A stretch of 64,000 bases of DNA from Reyranella sp. (GCF_004297265.1 NZ_SCUT01000045.1:62001-126000), one strand, 5' to 3'; positions 1-9,490 are shown, numbered from the stretch's first letter. Numbers and translations are program-made. Notes: a model not told the origin generated them from the letters alone.

Positions 1-51
1 ATGTGAGTTCAGGCGCATGACAGAGGCCCCTTTCGGCTTTGCTCTTGCATT

Positions 52-61
52 TTGTATACAA
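52..61. promoter_or_regulatory. Perfect 10-bp palindrome upstream of GntR gene, candidate autoregulatory operator
   Basis: TTGTATACAA is a perfect palindrome 23 bases before the chosen start of the GntR-family gene. FCD-type GntR regulators often bind short AT-rich palindromes of this form next to their own gene. The TATACA inside it could also overlap a -10 box. The operator role is inferred from position and symmetry only. Confidence 0.45.
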
Positions 62-84
62 TATGCCAGAGTGAGTCCAGAGAC

Positions 85-783
85 ATGGATGGTTCGACCT
101 TCCCGATCGCACGTTCGACGCTGCCCGAGGCGGCGGCCGAGCGTCTGCGCACCCTCATCATCGAGGGCGAGCTGGCGCCCGGCGCCAAGCTGAACGAGCG
201 CGAGCTCAGCGAACGGCTGGGCGTCTCGCGCACTCCGTTGCGGGAGGCCTTCCGCATGCTCGCCGCCGACGGCCTGCTGGTGCAATTGCCCAACCGGGGC
301 GCCCAGGTCGTGGCGCTGTCGCGCGAGGACGTGCGCGGTGCCTTCGAGGTGATGGGCGCACTCGAAGGGCTGGCGGGTGAACTGGCGGTGAAGCGGGTGA
401 CCGATGCCGATGTCGCCGATCTGCGCGCACTGCAGGTCCAGATGGAGGCCGCCCATGCCACCCACGACCTGCCAGCCTATTACCGCATCAACCGCCTGAT
501 CCACGACCGGCTGAACACCCTCGCGGGCAACGCGGTGCTCGAACAGACCTACCGCACGCTCAACGCAAGGCTGCATGCCCTCAGGTTCCGATCCAACCTC
601 AATCCGGCCAAGTGGGATCAGGCCGTCTCCGAACATCGTTCCATGATCGAAGCGCTTGCCGCCCGGGACGGCGCTGCGCTACGTGACCTGCTCGTGGGGC
701 ACCTGCGAGCCAAACAGCAGGCTGTCCTCGATTCAATGGACAACCGAGACGACAAGAACCTTCTGGGAGGAAGACAGCCATGA
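85..783 (+). CDS. GntR family transcriptional regulator, FCD subfamily
   Basis: One-component transcription factor of 232 residues. An N-terminal GntR winged helix (about residues 12-78, with the typical RLGVSRTPLREA recognition-helix region) is followed by an all-helical FCD ligand domain (about 85-215) that keeps Asn/His residues of the kind that bind a metal in this family. The open frame extends to a TTG at 52, but that codon lies inside the palindrome, so the ATG at 85 is preferred. The stop overlaps the start of the following Bug binding-protein gene by four bases (ATGA), so the two are surely co-transcribed. The regulator probably senses the carboxylate handled by the downstream genes; the ligand is unknown. 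Confidence 0.88.
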   Translation: MDGSTFPIARSTLPEAAAERLRTLIIEGELAPGAKLNERELSERLGVSRTPLREAFRMLAADGLLVQLPNRGAQVVALSREDVRGAFEVMGALEGLAGELAVKRVTDADVADLRALQVQMEAAHATHDLPAYYRINRLIHDRLNTLAGNAVLEQTYRTLNARLHALRFRSNLNPAKWDQAVSEHRSMIEALAARDGAALRDLLVGHLRAKQQAVLDSMDNRDDKNLLGGRQP

Positions 784-1772
784 CTTCGAATTTCTCGACC
801 TCGCGCCGCAAGGCCCTGAAGCTCGGCCTCGCCGCCACCCTGGCCGCGCCGGCCGTGGCCCGTGCCCAGCAGGGCTGGCCGAACGGCCCGATCACCTGGG
901 TCAACCCGTTCCCGGCCGGCGGCGGCACCGACGTCTTCGCCCGTCCGCTGGCGGCGCAGGTGGGCGAGCAGCTCGGTGTGCAGATCCTGATCGACAACAA
1001 GGGCGGCGCGGGCGGCACGGTCGGCGCCTCGCAGGCGGCCAAGATGAAGCCCGACGGCCAGACCTTCTTCGTGGGCGCGATCCATCACACGATCGCCCCG
1101 TCGGTCTACAAGAACCTCGACTACGACCTCGAGAAGAACTTCGAGCCGATCACCATGATCGCGCTGGTGCCGCAGGTCATCTCGATCAATCCGAACAAGA
1201 TCCCGGCCAAGACCGCGGCCGAGTTCATCGCCTATCTGAAGGCCAATCCCAACAAGGTGAACTATGCCTCGGCCGGCGCCGGTACGGCTCACCACCTGGC
1301 AGGCGAGCTGTTCAAGCTCGAAACCAAGACCGAGATCGTCCACGTGCCCTATCGCGGCGCGGGCCCCGCGATGCAAGACCTGCTCGCCGGCAACGCCGAC
1401 ATGATGTTCGACGGCATGGGCACGTCGGCGCAGCAGATCAAGGCGGGCAAGCTGCGCGGCCTGGCGGTGGCGACCACCGAGCGCGTGCCGGAGTTCCCCG
1501 ACATGCCGACCGCGGCCGAGATCGGCGTGCCGGCCTGGATCGTCTCTACCTGGTACGGGCTGTGGGCCATCAAGGGCACGCCGGAGCCCATCGTAAAGCG
1601 CATGTACGACGAGGTCGTTAAGGCGCTCAAGTCGCCCAAGCTGCAGGCCATCTGGAAGGAACAGCTGGCCCAGACCGGCGGCGAGTCGCAGGCGGAGTTC
1701 GCCAAGCGCATCCGCACCGAGATCGAGAAGTGGCAGAAGGTCGTCAACGCGGCCGGGGTCAAGCTCGACTGA
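780..1772 (+). CDS. Tripartite tricarboxylate transporter substrate-binding protein (Bug/TctC family)
   Basis: Periplasmic solute-binding protein of 330 residues. The N-terminus carries a Tat-like signal (SRRKALKLG, then a hydrophobic stretch ending in an Ala-rich cleavage site near residue 30). The mature part shows Bug hallmarks: PFPAGGGTD near the start, then DNKGGAGG, and the FAEPITM and VPYRGAGPAMQDLLAG type segments. Bug proteins bind carboxylates such as tricarboxylates or aromatic acids and usually work with TctAB membrane subunits. No tctA or tctB lies nearby, so this is an orphan binding protein. It overlaps the upstream regulator by 4 bases, and the downstream 2-hydroxyacid dehydrogenase suggests a hydroxyacid ligand (inference). 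Confidence 0.9.
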   Translation: MTSNFSTSRRKALKLGLAATLAAPAVARAQQGWPNGPITWVNPFPAGGGTDVFARPLAAQVGEQLGVQILIDNKGGAGGTVGASQAAKMKPDGQTFFVGAIHHTIAPSVYKNLDYDLEKNFEPITMIALVPQVISINPNKIPAKTAAEFIAYLKANPNKVNYASAGAGTAHHLAGELFKLETKTEIVHVPYRGAGPAMQDLLAGNADMMFDGMGTSAQQIKAGKLRGLAVATTERVPEFPDMPTAAEIGVPAWIVSTWYGLWAIKGTPEPIVKRMYDEVVKALKSPKLQAIWKEQLAQTGGESQAEFAKRIRTEIEKWQKVVNAAGVKLD

Positions 1773-1824
1773 GGATGGGGATGGTTCGCCGATGAGCCCG
1801 CTTTCATTCACAACGTTCTCTTTG

Positions 1825-1839
1825 TCTGCGTATCGCAGA
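1825..1839. promoter_or_regulatory. Inverted repeat TCTGCG-TAT-CGCAGA before the FAD/Fe-S dehydrogenase gene
   Basis: A perfect 6-bp inverted repeat with a 3-bp spacer lies 24 bases before the ATG at 1864, in the 91-bp gap after the Bug gene. It could be an operator or a small hairpin in the mRNA leader. No run of T follows, so it is unlikely to be an intrinsic terminator. Confidence 0.35.
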
Positions 1840-1863
1840 GAGGCGCTTTAGGGTTCATCGGAC

Positions 1864-4788
1864 ATGAGCAAGCTCGAACAGAATCTGCGGCGCAGCCTCA
1901 AGGGCGAGGTCCTGTTCGACAGGCCCTCGCGCGGGCGATACTCGACCGATGCCTCGATCTACCAGATCGAGCCGGTGGGTGTGGTGGTGCCGCGGGACGA
2001 GGCCGACCTGGCGCTCGCGGTGGACGTGGCGCGCGATGCCAAGGCGGCGATCCTGCCGCGCGGGGCCGGCACGTCGCAGTGCGGCCAGACCGTGGGCGAG
2101 GCGCTGGTCATCGACTGTTCGAAGCACCTGCGCGACGTGGTGGGCTTCGACAAGACCAAGCGGCAGGTGACGGTCCAGCCCGGCATCGTGCTCGACCATC
2201 TCAACGCCTGGCTGAAGCCGCACGGGCTCTGGTATCCGGTCGACGTTTCGACGTCCGCGCAATGCACCCTCGGCGGCATGGCCGGCAACAATTCCTGCGG
2301 CTCGCGCTCGATCCGATACGGCAACATGGTGCACAACGTCGCCTCGATCGATGCGCTGCTGGCCAACGGCCAGCGGGCGCGTTTCGGGTCGACGCGGCCG
2401 GAGGACATGCCCGCCGGCGTGCGCGCCATCGCCGACAAGGTGGCGGAACTGGCCTTCGCCGAGCGCGCCGAGATCGAGCGCATGTATCCGCACGTGTTGC
2501 GCCGGGTCGGCGGGTACAATCTCGATATCTTCTTCCCGCAGTCGGAGCGGCCCTACACGACCGACAATTCGGTCAACCTCGCGCATCTGCTGGTCGGCAG
2601 CGAGGGAACGCTCGCGGTGACGGAGCGCCTCACGCTCAACCTGGCGCCGCTGCCCAAGCACAAGACGCTGGGTGTCGTGAACTTCCCCAGTTTCTACAAG
2701 GCGATGGACAGCGCCCAGCACATCGTGAAGCTGAAGCCGGCCGCCGTGGAGCTGGTCGACCGCACGATGATCGAGCTGGCGCGCGCCAATCCCGCCTTCC
2801 GGCCGGTGATCGAGCGGGCGCTGATCGGCCGGCCCGAGGCGATCCTGCTGGTCGAGTTCGCGGGCGAGGAGCGCGAGGACCAGCTGCGCGACCTCGCGCG
2901 CCTCGTCGAGCTGATGGCCGATCTCGGCATGCCGGACAGCGTCGTGGAGATGCCGGAGCCGAAACCGCAGTCGGAACTGTGGGAGGTCCGCAAGGCCGGC
3001 CTCAACATCATGATGTCGATGAAGGGCGACGGTAAGCCCGTCTCCTTCATCGAGGATTGCGCCGTGCCGCTCGAGCATCTCGCCGACTACACGCAGCGCC
3101 TGACCGACGTGTTCGGCAAGCACGGCACGCGCGGCACCTGGTACGCGCACGCCTCGGTCGGCACGCTGCATGTGCGGCCGATCCTCGACATGCGCCGCGA
3201 CGGCGCGGAGAAGATGCGGGCGATCGCCGAGGAGGCCTCGGCGCTGGTGCGCGAATACAAGGGCGCCTTCTCGGGTGAGCATGGCGACGGACTCGTGCGC
3301 TCGGAGTGGGTGGCGTGGCAGTTCGGGCCGCGCCTGACCAAGGCGTTCGAGACGGTGAAGGACCTGTTCGACCCCGAGAACATGCTGAACCCGGGCAAGA
3401 TCGTGCGGCCTTCGCGTATGGACGACCGCTCGCTGTTCCGCTTCAAGCCGGGCTACGAATCGATCAAGTACGAGCCGGCCCTCGACTGGTCGGCCTGGAA
3501 CGTCCAGACCGACCCGGTCACCGAGATCTCGACCGCTCCCGGCTCCGGCGGCGACCTCGCCGGCGGCTTCGCGAAGGCCGCGGAGATGTGCAACAACAAC
3601 GGGCACTGCCGGAAGTTCGATGCCGGCACGATGTGCCCGTCCTTCCGCGTGACGCGCGACGAGAAGCACCTGACGCGTGGCCGCGCCAATACGCTTCGCC
3701 TGGCGCTGTCCGGCCAGCTTGGATCCGAAGGGTTGCGTTCCGACGCGGTCGCGGCGGCGATGGACCTTTGTGTCAGCTGCAAGGGCTGCAAGCGCGACTG
3801 TCCGACCGGTGTCGACATGGCGCGCATGAAGATCGAGGTGAAGTCGGCGCGCCGCATGGCCAAGGGCCTGAGCTGGCGCGACCGGCTGATCGGTGCCACG
3901 CCGTCGATGGCGCCGTGGGCCCGCCGCATGCCCTGGCTGTTCAATGCCGCCTGGTTCGTGCAGTCCTACCTGGGCTTCGCCAAGCAGCGCCGTCTGCCGC
4001 AGTGGCGTGGCGACACGTTCCTCTCGACCACCGAGGTCGACGATGCCGACGCCACGGTGGTGATCTTCGCCGACACCTTCTCGAACAATTTCGAGCCCGG
4101 GATCCTGCACGCCGCCCGGCGGGTGCTGACCGCGGCCGGCCACCGCGTGGCAGTGGCCTGGCCGACCCTGGGCGCACCGGCGCTGTGCTGCGGCCGAACC
4201 TATCTGGCGACCGGCCAGGTGGAGCGGGCGAGGGGCGAGGCGCTGCGCACCCTGAACGCATTGCGGCCGTTCGCGCAGAAGGGCGTGCCCATCATCGGCC
4301 TCGAACCGTCCTGCCTGTTCACCCTGCGCGACGAGTTCCTGGCATTGGGCCTCGGCGAAGGTGCCGAGGAAGTCGCGGCCCATGCCATGCTGTTCGAGGA
4401 ATTCCTCGCGCGGGAGAAGAAGGCGGGACGTCTCGACCTGCAGCTCAGGCCGCTGTCGGAGAAGAAGGCGCTGCTGCACGGTCACTGCCATCAGAAGGCC
4501 TTCGGCGCGATGAGCGCGGTCCAGGAAGTGCTCGCGCTCGTTCCCGACCTCGCCGTGACGCCGATCGAATCGAGCTGCTGCGGCATGGCCGGCAGCTTCG
4601 GCTATGAGGCCGAGCACTACGAGACGTCGATCGCCATGGCCGAGCTCTCGCTGCTGCCGGCGGTGCGCAAGGCCGACGCCGCAACGCTGGTCGTGGCCGA
4701 CGGTACCTCCTGCCGGCATCAGATCGCCGACGGGACCGACCGACAGGCGATACACGTGGCGCAGGTGCTGGAGCGCGCGCTCGTGTGA
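1864..4788 (+). CDS. FAD-binding and Fe-S-binding oxidoreductase, YdiJ/D-2-hydroxyacid dehydrogenase type
   Basis: Large fused flavoenzyme of 974 residues. The N-terminal half is a PCMH-type FAD_binding_4 domain (PRGAGTSQCGQ near residue 65) followed by the FAD-linked oxidase C-terminal domain. From about residue 576 there is a ferredoxin-like part with cysteine clusters (CNNNGHC...MCP, then CVSCKGC...CP) and two CCG motifs (CCGRTY, CCGMAGSFG). This matches the GlcD+GlpC-like fusions such as E. coli YdiJ (about 1018 residues), which oxidise D-2-hydroxyacids (D-lactate, D-2-hydroxyglutarate) and pass electrons on through Fe-S centres. It is probably peripheral to the inner membrane. Its neighbours are a GntR regulator and a Bug protein. 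The exact substrate is not visible. Confidence 0.87.
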   Translation: MSKLEQNLRRSLKGEVLFDRPSRGRYSTDASIYQIEPVGVVVPRDEADLALAVDVARDAKAAILPRGAGTSQCGQTVGEALVIDCSKHLRDVVGFDKTKRQVTVQPGIVLDHLNAWLKPHGLWYPVDVSTSAQCTLGGMAGNNSCGSRSIRYGNMVHNVASIDALLANGQRARFGSTRPEDMPAGVRAIADKVAELAFAERAEIERMYPHVLRRVGGYNLDIFFPQSERPYTTDNSVNLAHLLVGSEGTLAVTERLTLNLAPLPKHKTLGVVNFPSFYKAMDSAQHIVKLKPAAVELVDRTMIELARANPAFRPVIERALIGRPEAILLVEFAGEEREDQLRDLARLVELMADLGMPDSVVEMPEPKPQSELWEVRKAGLNIMMSMKGDGKPVSFIEDCAVPLEHLADYTQRLTDVFGKHGTRGTWYAHASVGTLHVRPILDMRRDGAEKMRAIAEEASALVREYKGAFSGEHGDGLVRSEWVAWQFGPRLTKAFETVKDLFDPENMLNPGKIVRPSRMDDRSLFRFKPGYESIKYEPALDWSAWNVQTDPVTEISTAPGSGGDLAGGFAKAAEMCNNNGHCRKFDAGTMCPSFRVTRDEKHLTRGRANTLRLALSGQLGSEGLRSDAVAAAMDLCVSCKGCKRDCPTGVDMARMKIEVKSARRMAKGLSWRDRLIGATPSMAPWARRMPWLFNAAWFVQSYLGFAKQRRLPQWRGDTFLSTTEVDDADATVVIFADTFSNNFEPGILHAARRVLTAAGHRVAVAWPTLGAPALCCGRTYLATGQVERARGEALRTLNALRPFAQKGVPIIGLEPSCLFTLRDEFLALGLGEGAEEVAAHAMLFEEFLAREKKAGRLDLQLRPLSEKKALLHGHCHQKAFGAMSAVQEVLALVPDLAVTPIESSCCGMAGSFGYEAEHYETSIAMAELSLLPAVRKADAATLVVADGTSCRHQIADGTDRQAIHVAQVLERALV

Positions 4789-4831
4789 GCCAATTGCGGT
4801 GGCGGCGGCCCTGTGGCACGGTCCGCGGCCT

Positions 4832-5761
4832 ATGAGAAATCCAAGAAATCCCTATTCCAGCGCCGAAATCGACCGCGCCAGCCATGAGCGCGAGGACGAC
4901 GAACGGATGATCGAACTGGCCTCCTCGGGGGCCGCCCGCTTCGTGCCGATCGACACCGAAAAGAACCTGGTGAAAACCGGCGGCAACCCGGAGGCCGTGT
5001 TCCTGCAGGGCATGATGGGGCGCGCGGTCGCCAATTCGAGCGACGTCCAGATTTTCCTCGGCTATGTCGAGGGCACGCCCTACTTCGCCGTCGACGTCAC
5101 CGGCAAGGATGTGCCGCTCAAGGATCTGGGCGAGTTCGTCGACCTGCGCCAGGTGGGTCCGCTGCTGTTCGCGCGCGAGGGCTCCATCCTCGCCTATGCG
5201 CGCGGCATGACCTATTGGCATCGCCGCCATCGCTATTGCGGCGTCTGCGGTGCCACCACCAAGGTGACGCGCGGCGGACACGTGCGCATGTGCACCAACG
5301 AGAACTGCAAGACCGAGACCTTCCCGCGCACCGATCCGGCGGTGATCATGCTGGTCCATCACGGCGACAAGTGCCTGCTGGGCCGCGGCAAGCATTTCCC
5401 GCGTGGCATGCATTCGACCCTGGCGGGCTTCGTCGAGCCGGGCGAGAGCTTCGAGGATGCGGTCGCCCGCGAGGTCTACGAGGAAGTGAAGGTCAAGGTG
5501 AAGGACGTCATCTATCGCTCGTCCCAGCCCTGGCCGTTCCCCGCGTCGGTGATGATCGGCTTTCATGCCGAGGCCGAATCGATGGACTTCAGCGTCAACG
5601 AATCCGAGCTCGAGAGCGCGCGCTGGATGAGCCGCGAGGAGTTGCGGACCGAAAATCTCCCGAAGGACGGTTCCTTCTTCATGCCGCGTCGCGATTCGAT
5701 CGCCCGCCGCCTGATCGAGGAATGGCTGGGCCACGAGGCCGGACCTTCGATCAACGGCTGA
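4832..5761 (+). CDS. nudC: NAD(+)/NADH diphosphatase, NudC-like Nudix hydrolase
   Basis: Nudix hydrolase of 309 residues that would split NADH or NAD+ into NMN(H) and AMP, and may remove NAD caps from RNA. An N-terminal domain is followed by a zinc ribbon (CGVC...C...C), then the Nudix box starting GFVEPGE and ending REVYEE, and the NudC signature SQPWPFP just after it. The frame stays open upstream to 4604 inside the previous gene; the ATG at 4832 gives the normal family length. It sits 43 bases after the dehydrogenase gene and 16 bases before the flavin oxidoreductase, so it may be transcribed with either. Confidence 0.9.
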   Translation: MRNPRNPYSSAEIDRASHEREDDERMIELASSGAARFVPIDTEKNLVKTGGNPEAVFLQGMMGRAVANSSDVQIFLGYVEGTPYFAVDVTGKDVPLKDLGEFVDLRQVGPLLFAREGSILAYARGMTYWHRRHRYCGVCGATTKVTRGGHVRMCTNENCKTETFPRTDPAVIMLVHHGDKCLLGRGKHFPRGMHSTLAGFVEPGESFEDAVAREVYEEVKVKVKDVIYRSSQPWPFPASVMIGFHAEAESMDFSVNESELESARWMSREELRTENLPKDGSFFMPRRDSIARRLIEEWLGHEAGPSING

Positions 5762-5777
5762 TTATTCCAGGAGCCCC

Positions 5778-6914
5778 ATGACCGCCCAACTCTTCACCCC
5801 TGTCGAGCTCGGCGGCGTAACGCTGCCCAACCGGATCGTCGTTTCGCCGATGTGCCAGTACTCGGCTGTCGACGGCAGCGCCCAGCCCTGGCATCAGGTC
5901 CACTACGGAATGCTCGCCATGTCCGGCGCGGGGCTGCTCTGCCTCGAGGCCACCCATGTCGAGCGCGAAGGCCGCATCACGCAGGGCTGCCTCGGCCTCT
6001 ACAGCGACGAGAACGAGGCGGCGCTGAAGCCCGTCATCGACTGGGTCCGCGGCTGGATGCCGGGCGTCAAGCTCGGCGTGCAGCTCGCCCATGCCGGCCG
6101 CAAGGCGTCGGCTCAGCGTCCGTGGAAGGGCGGTGGGCCGCTGACGCAGGCCGATGCGCCGGATCTTCCCTGGACGACCTATGGTCCCTCGGCGCTGCCT
6201 TACGATGCGGAGAAGAATTGGCACACGCCGGTGGCGCTCGACGCGGTCGGCCTGAAGCGCGTGAAGCAGGCCTTCGTCTCCGCTGCCGAGCGCAGCCTTC
6301 GGCTGGGTTTCGACGTTGTCGAACTGCACGGCGCGCACGGCTACTGTCTCAACCAGTTCCTGTCGCCGGTCAGCAATCATCGCACCGACGAATACGGCGG
6401 GACCGCCGAGAAGCGCCGCCGCTTTCCTCTCGAAGTGTTCGAAGCCGTACGCAAGATGTGGCCCGCCGAGAAGGCGCTGGGCATGCGGCTGTCGGCAGTC
6501 GAGTGGGTCGATGGCGGGATCACCATCGAGGACACGGTCGAGACCGCCCGCCAGCTCAAGGCGCTCGGGTGCGACTTCGTCGATGTCAGCTCCGGCGGCA
6601 ATGCGCCGGGCCAGAAGATCGCGGTCGCGCCCGGCTATCACGTGGGTTTCTCCGCTCGTGTGCGGAAGGAAGCCGGCATCAAGACCTGGGCGGTCGGTCT
6701 CATCACCGAGCCGGAGCAGGCGGAAAAGATCATCGCGTCGGGCGAGGCCGACTGCACGGCACATGCCCGACCGTTCCTGCTCGACCCGCGCTGGGCGTGG
6801 AATGCGGCGCGGACGCTGGGCGTGGAAACCCCACCCTTGCCGTTGCCCGTGGCGCGCGCGACAACCATCCTGCCGTTCAAGCCTCAGGCCGCCATGGTCA
6901 GGGCGGCAGAATAG
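5778..6914 (+). CDS. NADH:flavin oxidoreductase, Old Yellow Enzyme family (YqjM-like)
   Basis: FMN-dependent ene-reductase of 378 residues forming a single TIM barrel. Visible family features are the N-terminal SPMCQYSA segment, the HAGRKAS motif and HGAHGY...LNQFLSP, which contribute flavin and active-site residues. SPMCQYSA carries the Cys typical of the thermophilic-like or YqjM class. Such enzymes reduce activated C=C bonds of enones or xenobiotics with NADPH. It lies directly behind nudC and 8 bases before a response regulator gene. The natural substrate cannot be read from the sequence. Confidence 0.9.
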   Translation: MTAQLFTPVELGGVTLPNRIVVSPMCQYSAVDGSAQPWHQVHYGMLAMSGAGLLCLEATHVEREGRITQGCLGLYSDENEAALKPVIDWVRGWMPGVKLGVQLAHAGRKASAQRPWKGGGPLTQADAPDLPWTTYGPSALPYDAEKNWHTPVALDAVGLKRVKQAFVSAAERSLRLGFDVVELHGAHGYCLNQFLSPVSNHRTDEYGGTAEKRRRFPLEVFEAVRKMWPAEKALGMRLSAVEWVDGGITIEDTVETARQLKALGCDFVDVSSGGNAPGQKIAVAPGYHVGFSARVRKEAGIKTWAVGLITEPEQAEKIIASGEADCTAHARPFLLDPRWAWNAARTLGVETPPLPLPVARATTILPFKPQAAMVRAAE

Positions 6915-6922
6915 GGCTGTGC

Positions 6923-7282
6923 ATGCCGAGCGTGTTACTGGCTGAAGACGAGTTCCTGATCCGCGCCGTCCTGGTCGACGCACTAGGCGATGTCGGCGTC
7001 GAGTGCATCGAGGCGTCCACCGGCCGCGAAGCTCTCGAGGTCATCGAAGGCGACAGGCCGATCGGGGCGATCATCGTTGATATCGGCCTGCCCGACATGT
7101 CGGGCGAGAAGGTGATCGAGGCTGCCGCGCGTCACCGGCCGGACGTTCCGATCATCCGATGCTCCGGCGCGTCTGAGCCGAACGCATTGTCGGCCAGCAT
7201 CAAGACGCACTCGTTTCCCAAGCCCTACAGTGCGGCGGAGCTATCGAACTTCGTGGTCTCGCTCATCCGGAAAGGTCCCTAG
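6923..7282 (+). CDS. Single-domain response regulator receiver protein
   Basis: 119-residue CheY-like receiver with no output domain. The acidic pocket (E8, D9), phospho-acceptor D53 in IVDIGLPDMSG and conserved K100 in FPKP are all present, with S81 at the switch position. The start chosen is the ATG at 6923, eight bases after the flavin oxidoreductase stop. A hybrid histidine kinase gene follows after 6 bases, so this receiver is most likely its partner or a phosphate sink in the same phosphorelay. Confidence 0.85.
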   Translation: MPSVLLAEDEFLIRAVLVDALGDVGVECIEASTGREALEVIEGDRPIGAIIVDIGLPDMSGEKVIEAAARHRPDVPIIRCSGASEPNALSASIKTHSFPKPYSAAELSNFVVSLIRKGP

Positions 7283-7288
7283 GCGCAC

Positions 7289-9466
7289 GTGCGGCGGCTC
7301 CTGAAACTCCAGACCTGGACGCTTCGCGGCACGACGGCGGCGGATGCGTCGTTCGTTCTTCTGGCTGCAACCGTCATCGTGCCGGTCCTGCTGTTCATCG
7401 GGGCGAGCTGGCTGGCGTACGGCGAGACGCAAAGGCAATTCGAGCAACGGCTGGCCCGCACTCTCGATCTTCTCTATGTCGGTGCCCGCGCCACCTTCGA
7501 GACGCAGCAGCTCGTCGTGAGCAACGCGCTCGGCCTCATCGACGATTTCAACGACTCCGAGATTCGGCAACACGAGGCTAGGCTGCACGAGCAGCTCCAG
7601 TACCTCGTTCGCAAGCTTCCGCAGGTCGAGGACGTGTTCATTCTCGACAAGGAGGGCCGTCCACTCGTCGCCGCAAACGTTTTTCCCATGCCGGCCAACG
7701 TCTCGGCCGCAGACCGGCCCTACTTCATCGCCCATCGTGACGGCCGGGAGCTGCATTACGTCAGTGAGACCTTCCGCAGCCGGATCAAGGGCTCCGACAT
7801 ATTTCAATACAGCGAGCCGCGACAGCGGGCGGATGGCAGCTTCGATGGCGTCGTCCTCGTGGCCATACCGCCAACCTATTTCAACAAGCTGTTCGAACAG
7901 GCGGCGGGAACGGACAATTACACGACGTCGCTCCTGCGGGCCGATGGCGAGCTGCTGGCCCGGTACCCCGCTTCCCCCGGCACGAACACGCGGCTCGATC
8001 GCGAGTCCAGTTTCATGCAGGCGATCGCCGCGCATCCGGAGGCCGGGTCTTACAGCACATCCAGGGGCAGCTTCGATGGCGTCGCCCGGACGGTCGCGTA
8101 CCGCAAGTTGCCCGACCTGCCCATTTATGTAGCCGTGGGCGTCGCCAGCGACTCGGTGCGTGAGGCCTGGATGCATCGAATGGCAACGCATCTGCTGTTC
8201 GGCCTGCCGGCCACCCTGGCGCTGTTCGCGCTGGCGCTGCTCGCTTCTCGCCGGGCCGCGAGCCAGGCCGAGACGCTCGACCGGCTGCGCGAGGAACAGA
8301 TCCGGCGCGCGACCGTGGAAGAGAGCCTCCGCCAGTCGCAGAAGATGACCGCGGTCGGCCAGCTCACGGCCGGCATCGCCCACGATTTCAACAATCTGCT
8401 CACCGGCATCGGCGGCGCGATCGAGATGGTCGGCCGCCGCGTGCCGCAGCCGGCGCCCGATGTCGTGCGCTTCCTCGAACTCGCCCGGACCGGCGTGTCG
8501 CGGGCGGCAACTCTCACGCAGAGGATGCTGGCCTTCGCTCGCCAGCAGCCCCTGCAGATCGAGGCGGTCGACGCCAACCGGCTTGTTTCCGGCATGTCGG
8601 AACTGCTGCGCCGCACCCTGGGCGAGACTGTGCAGATCGAAACGGTGTTGAGCGGTGGCCTGTGGCGGGCGACGGCGGACCCGGCGCAGCTCGAGGCGGC
8701 GATCCTCAATCTGGCGATCAACGCGCGCGATGCCATGCCGGGCGGCGGGACGCTCACGATCGAAACGGCCAATGCCCATCTCGACGATGCCTATGCCGCG
8801 GCCAACGCCGAGGTCACGCCGGGCCAGTTCGTGATGATCGCGGTGTCCGACACCGGCACGGGCATGGACCAGCAGACGATCGCGCGCGCCTTCGAGCCGT
8901 TCTTCACGACCAAGGAGCGCGGCCAGGGCACCGGGCTTGGCCTCAGCATGACCTACGGCTACGTCAAGCAGATCGGCGGCCATCTCAAGATCTACAGCGA
9001 GCTGGGCCACGGCTCGACGGTGAAGATCTATCTGCCGCGTGCCCACGCGGAGGCCGCCACCGCGCCTGAGCTGGCCCCCATGGTCGGCGTCGCGGCGGGC
9101 GCGGGGCCGGTTGTGCTGGTGGTCGAGGATGACCCGGTCGTGCGTGAATTTGCGGTGGCGGCCTGCCGCGAATGCGGCTGCACGGTCCATCAGGCGGGCG
9201 ATGGTGAGCAGGCGCTGCGCCTGCTGGAGAAGCAGGGCGACATCCAGCTGCTGTTCACCGACGTCGGCCTGCCCGGCGGCATGAACGGCCGTCAGCTCGC
9301 AGCCGCCGCCCAGGCGCGCCGGCCCGACCTCAAGGTCCTCTACACGACGGGCTATACCGCCAATGCGATTGTCCATCATGGCGTCATCGACGCCGGTGTG
9401 AATTTCCTCGGCAAGCCCTTCTCGGTGTCGGCCCTTGCAGCCAAGATCAAGGGCATGGGCTTCTAG
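7289..9466 (+). CDS. Membrane hybrid sensor histidine kinase with C-terminal receiver
   Basis: 725-residue inner-membrane sensor. A transmembrane segment near residues 20-42 and another near 300-320 flank a periplasmic sensor of dCache/PAS-like appearance (about 45-295). A HisKA dimerisation domain with H365 in GIAHDFNNLL, an HATPase domain (N box NARDAMPGG, G boxes DTGTGM and GQGTGLGLS) and a receiver with D658 in FTDVGLPGG follow. The HAHDFNN-type H box is the class common in alphaproteobacterial hybrid kinases. The start is GTG at 7289. It is co-transcribed with the preceding receiver gene; the efflux genes that follow may be its targets (inference). Confidence 0.9.
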   Translation: MRRLLKLQTWTLRGTTAADASFVLLAATVIVPVLLFIGASWLAYGETQRQFEQRLARTLDLLYVGARATFETQQLVVSNALGLIDDFNDSEIRQHEARLHEQLQYLVRKLPQVEDVFILDKEGRPLVAANVFPMPANVSAADRPYFIAHRDGRELHYVSETFRSRIKGSDIFQYSEPRQRADGSFDGVVLVAIPPTYFNKLFEQAAGTDNYTTSLLRADGELLARYPASPGTNTRLDRESSFMQAIAAHPEAGSYSTSRGSFDGVARTVAYRKLPDLPIYVAVGVASDSVREAWMHRMATHLLFGLPATLALFALALLASRRAASQAETLDRLREEQIRRATVEESLRQSQKMTAVGQLTAGIAHDFNNLLTGIGGAIEMVGRRVPQPAPDVVRFLELARTGVSRAATLTQRMLAFARQQPLQIEAVDANRLVSGMSELLRRTLGETVQIETVLSGGLWRATADPAQLEAAILNLAINARDAMPGGGTLTIETANAHLDDAYAAANAEVTPGQFVMIAVSDTGTGMDQQTIARAFEPFFTTKERGQGTGLGLSMTYGYVKQIGGHLKIYSELGHGSTVKIYLPRAHAEAATAPELAPMVGVAAGAGPVVLVVEDDPVVREFAVAACRECGCTVHQAGDGEQALRLLEKQGDIQLLFTDVGLPGGMNGRQLAAAAQARRPDLKVLYTTGYTANAIVHHGVIDAGVNFLGKPFSVSALAAKIKGMGF

Positions 9467-9490
9467 CCCGGCGCAGGGTAATTTCGGCGC

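Noticed and set aside
1855..4755. Minus-strand open frame of about 960 codons opposite the FAD/Fe-S dehydrogenase
   Set aside because: Low-complexity His/Arg/Leu-rich translation; the plus strand has intact FAD and Cys-cluster motifs.
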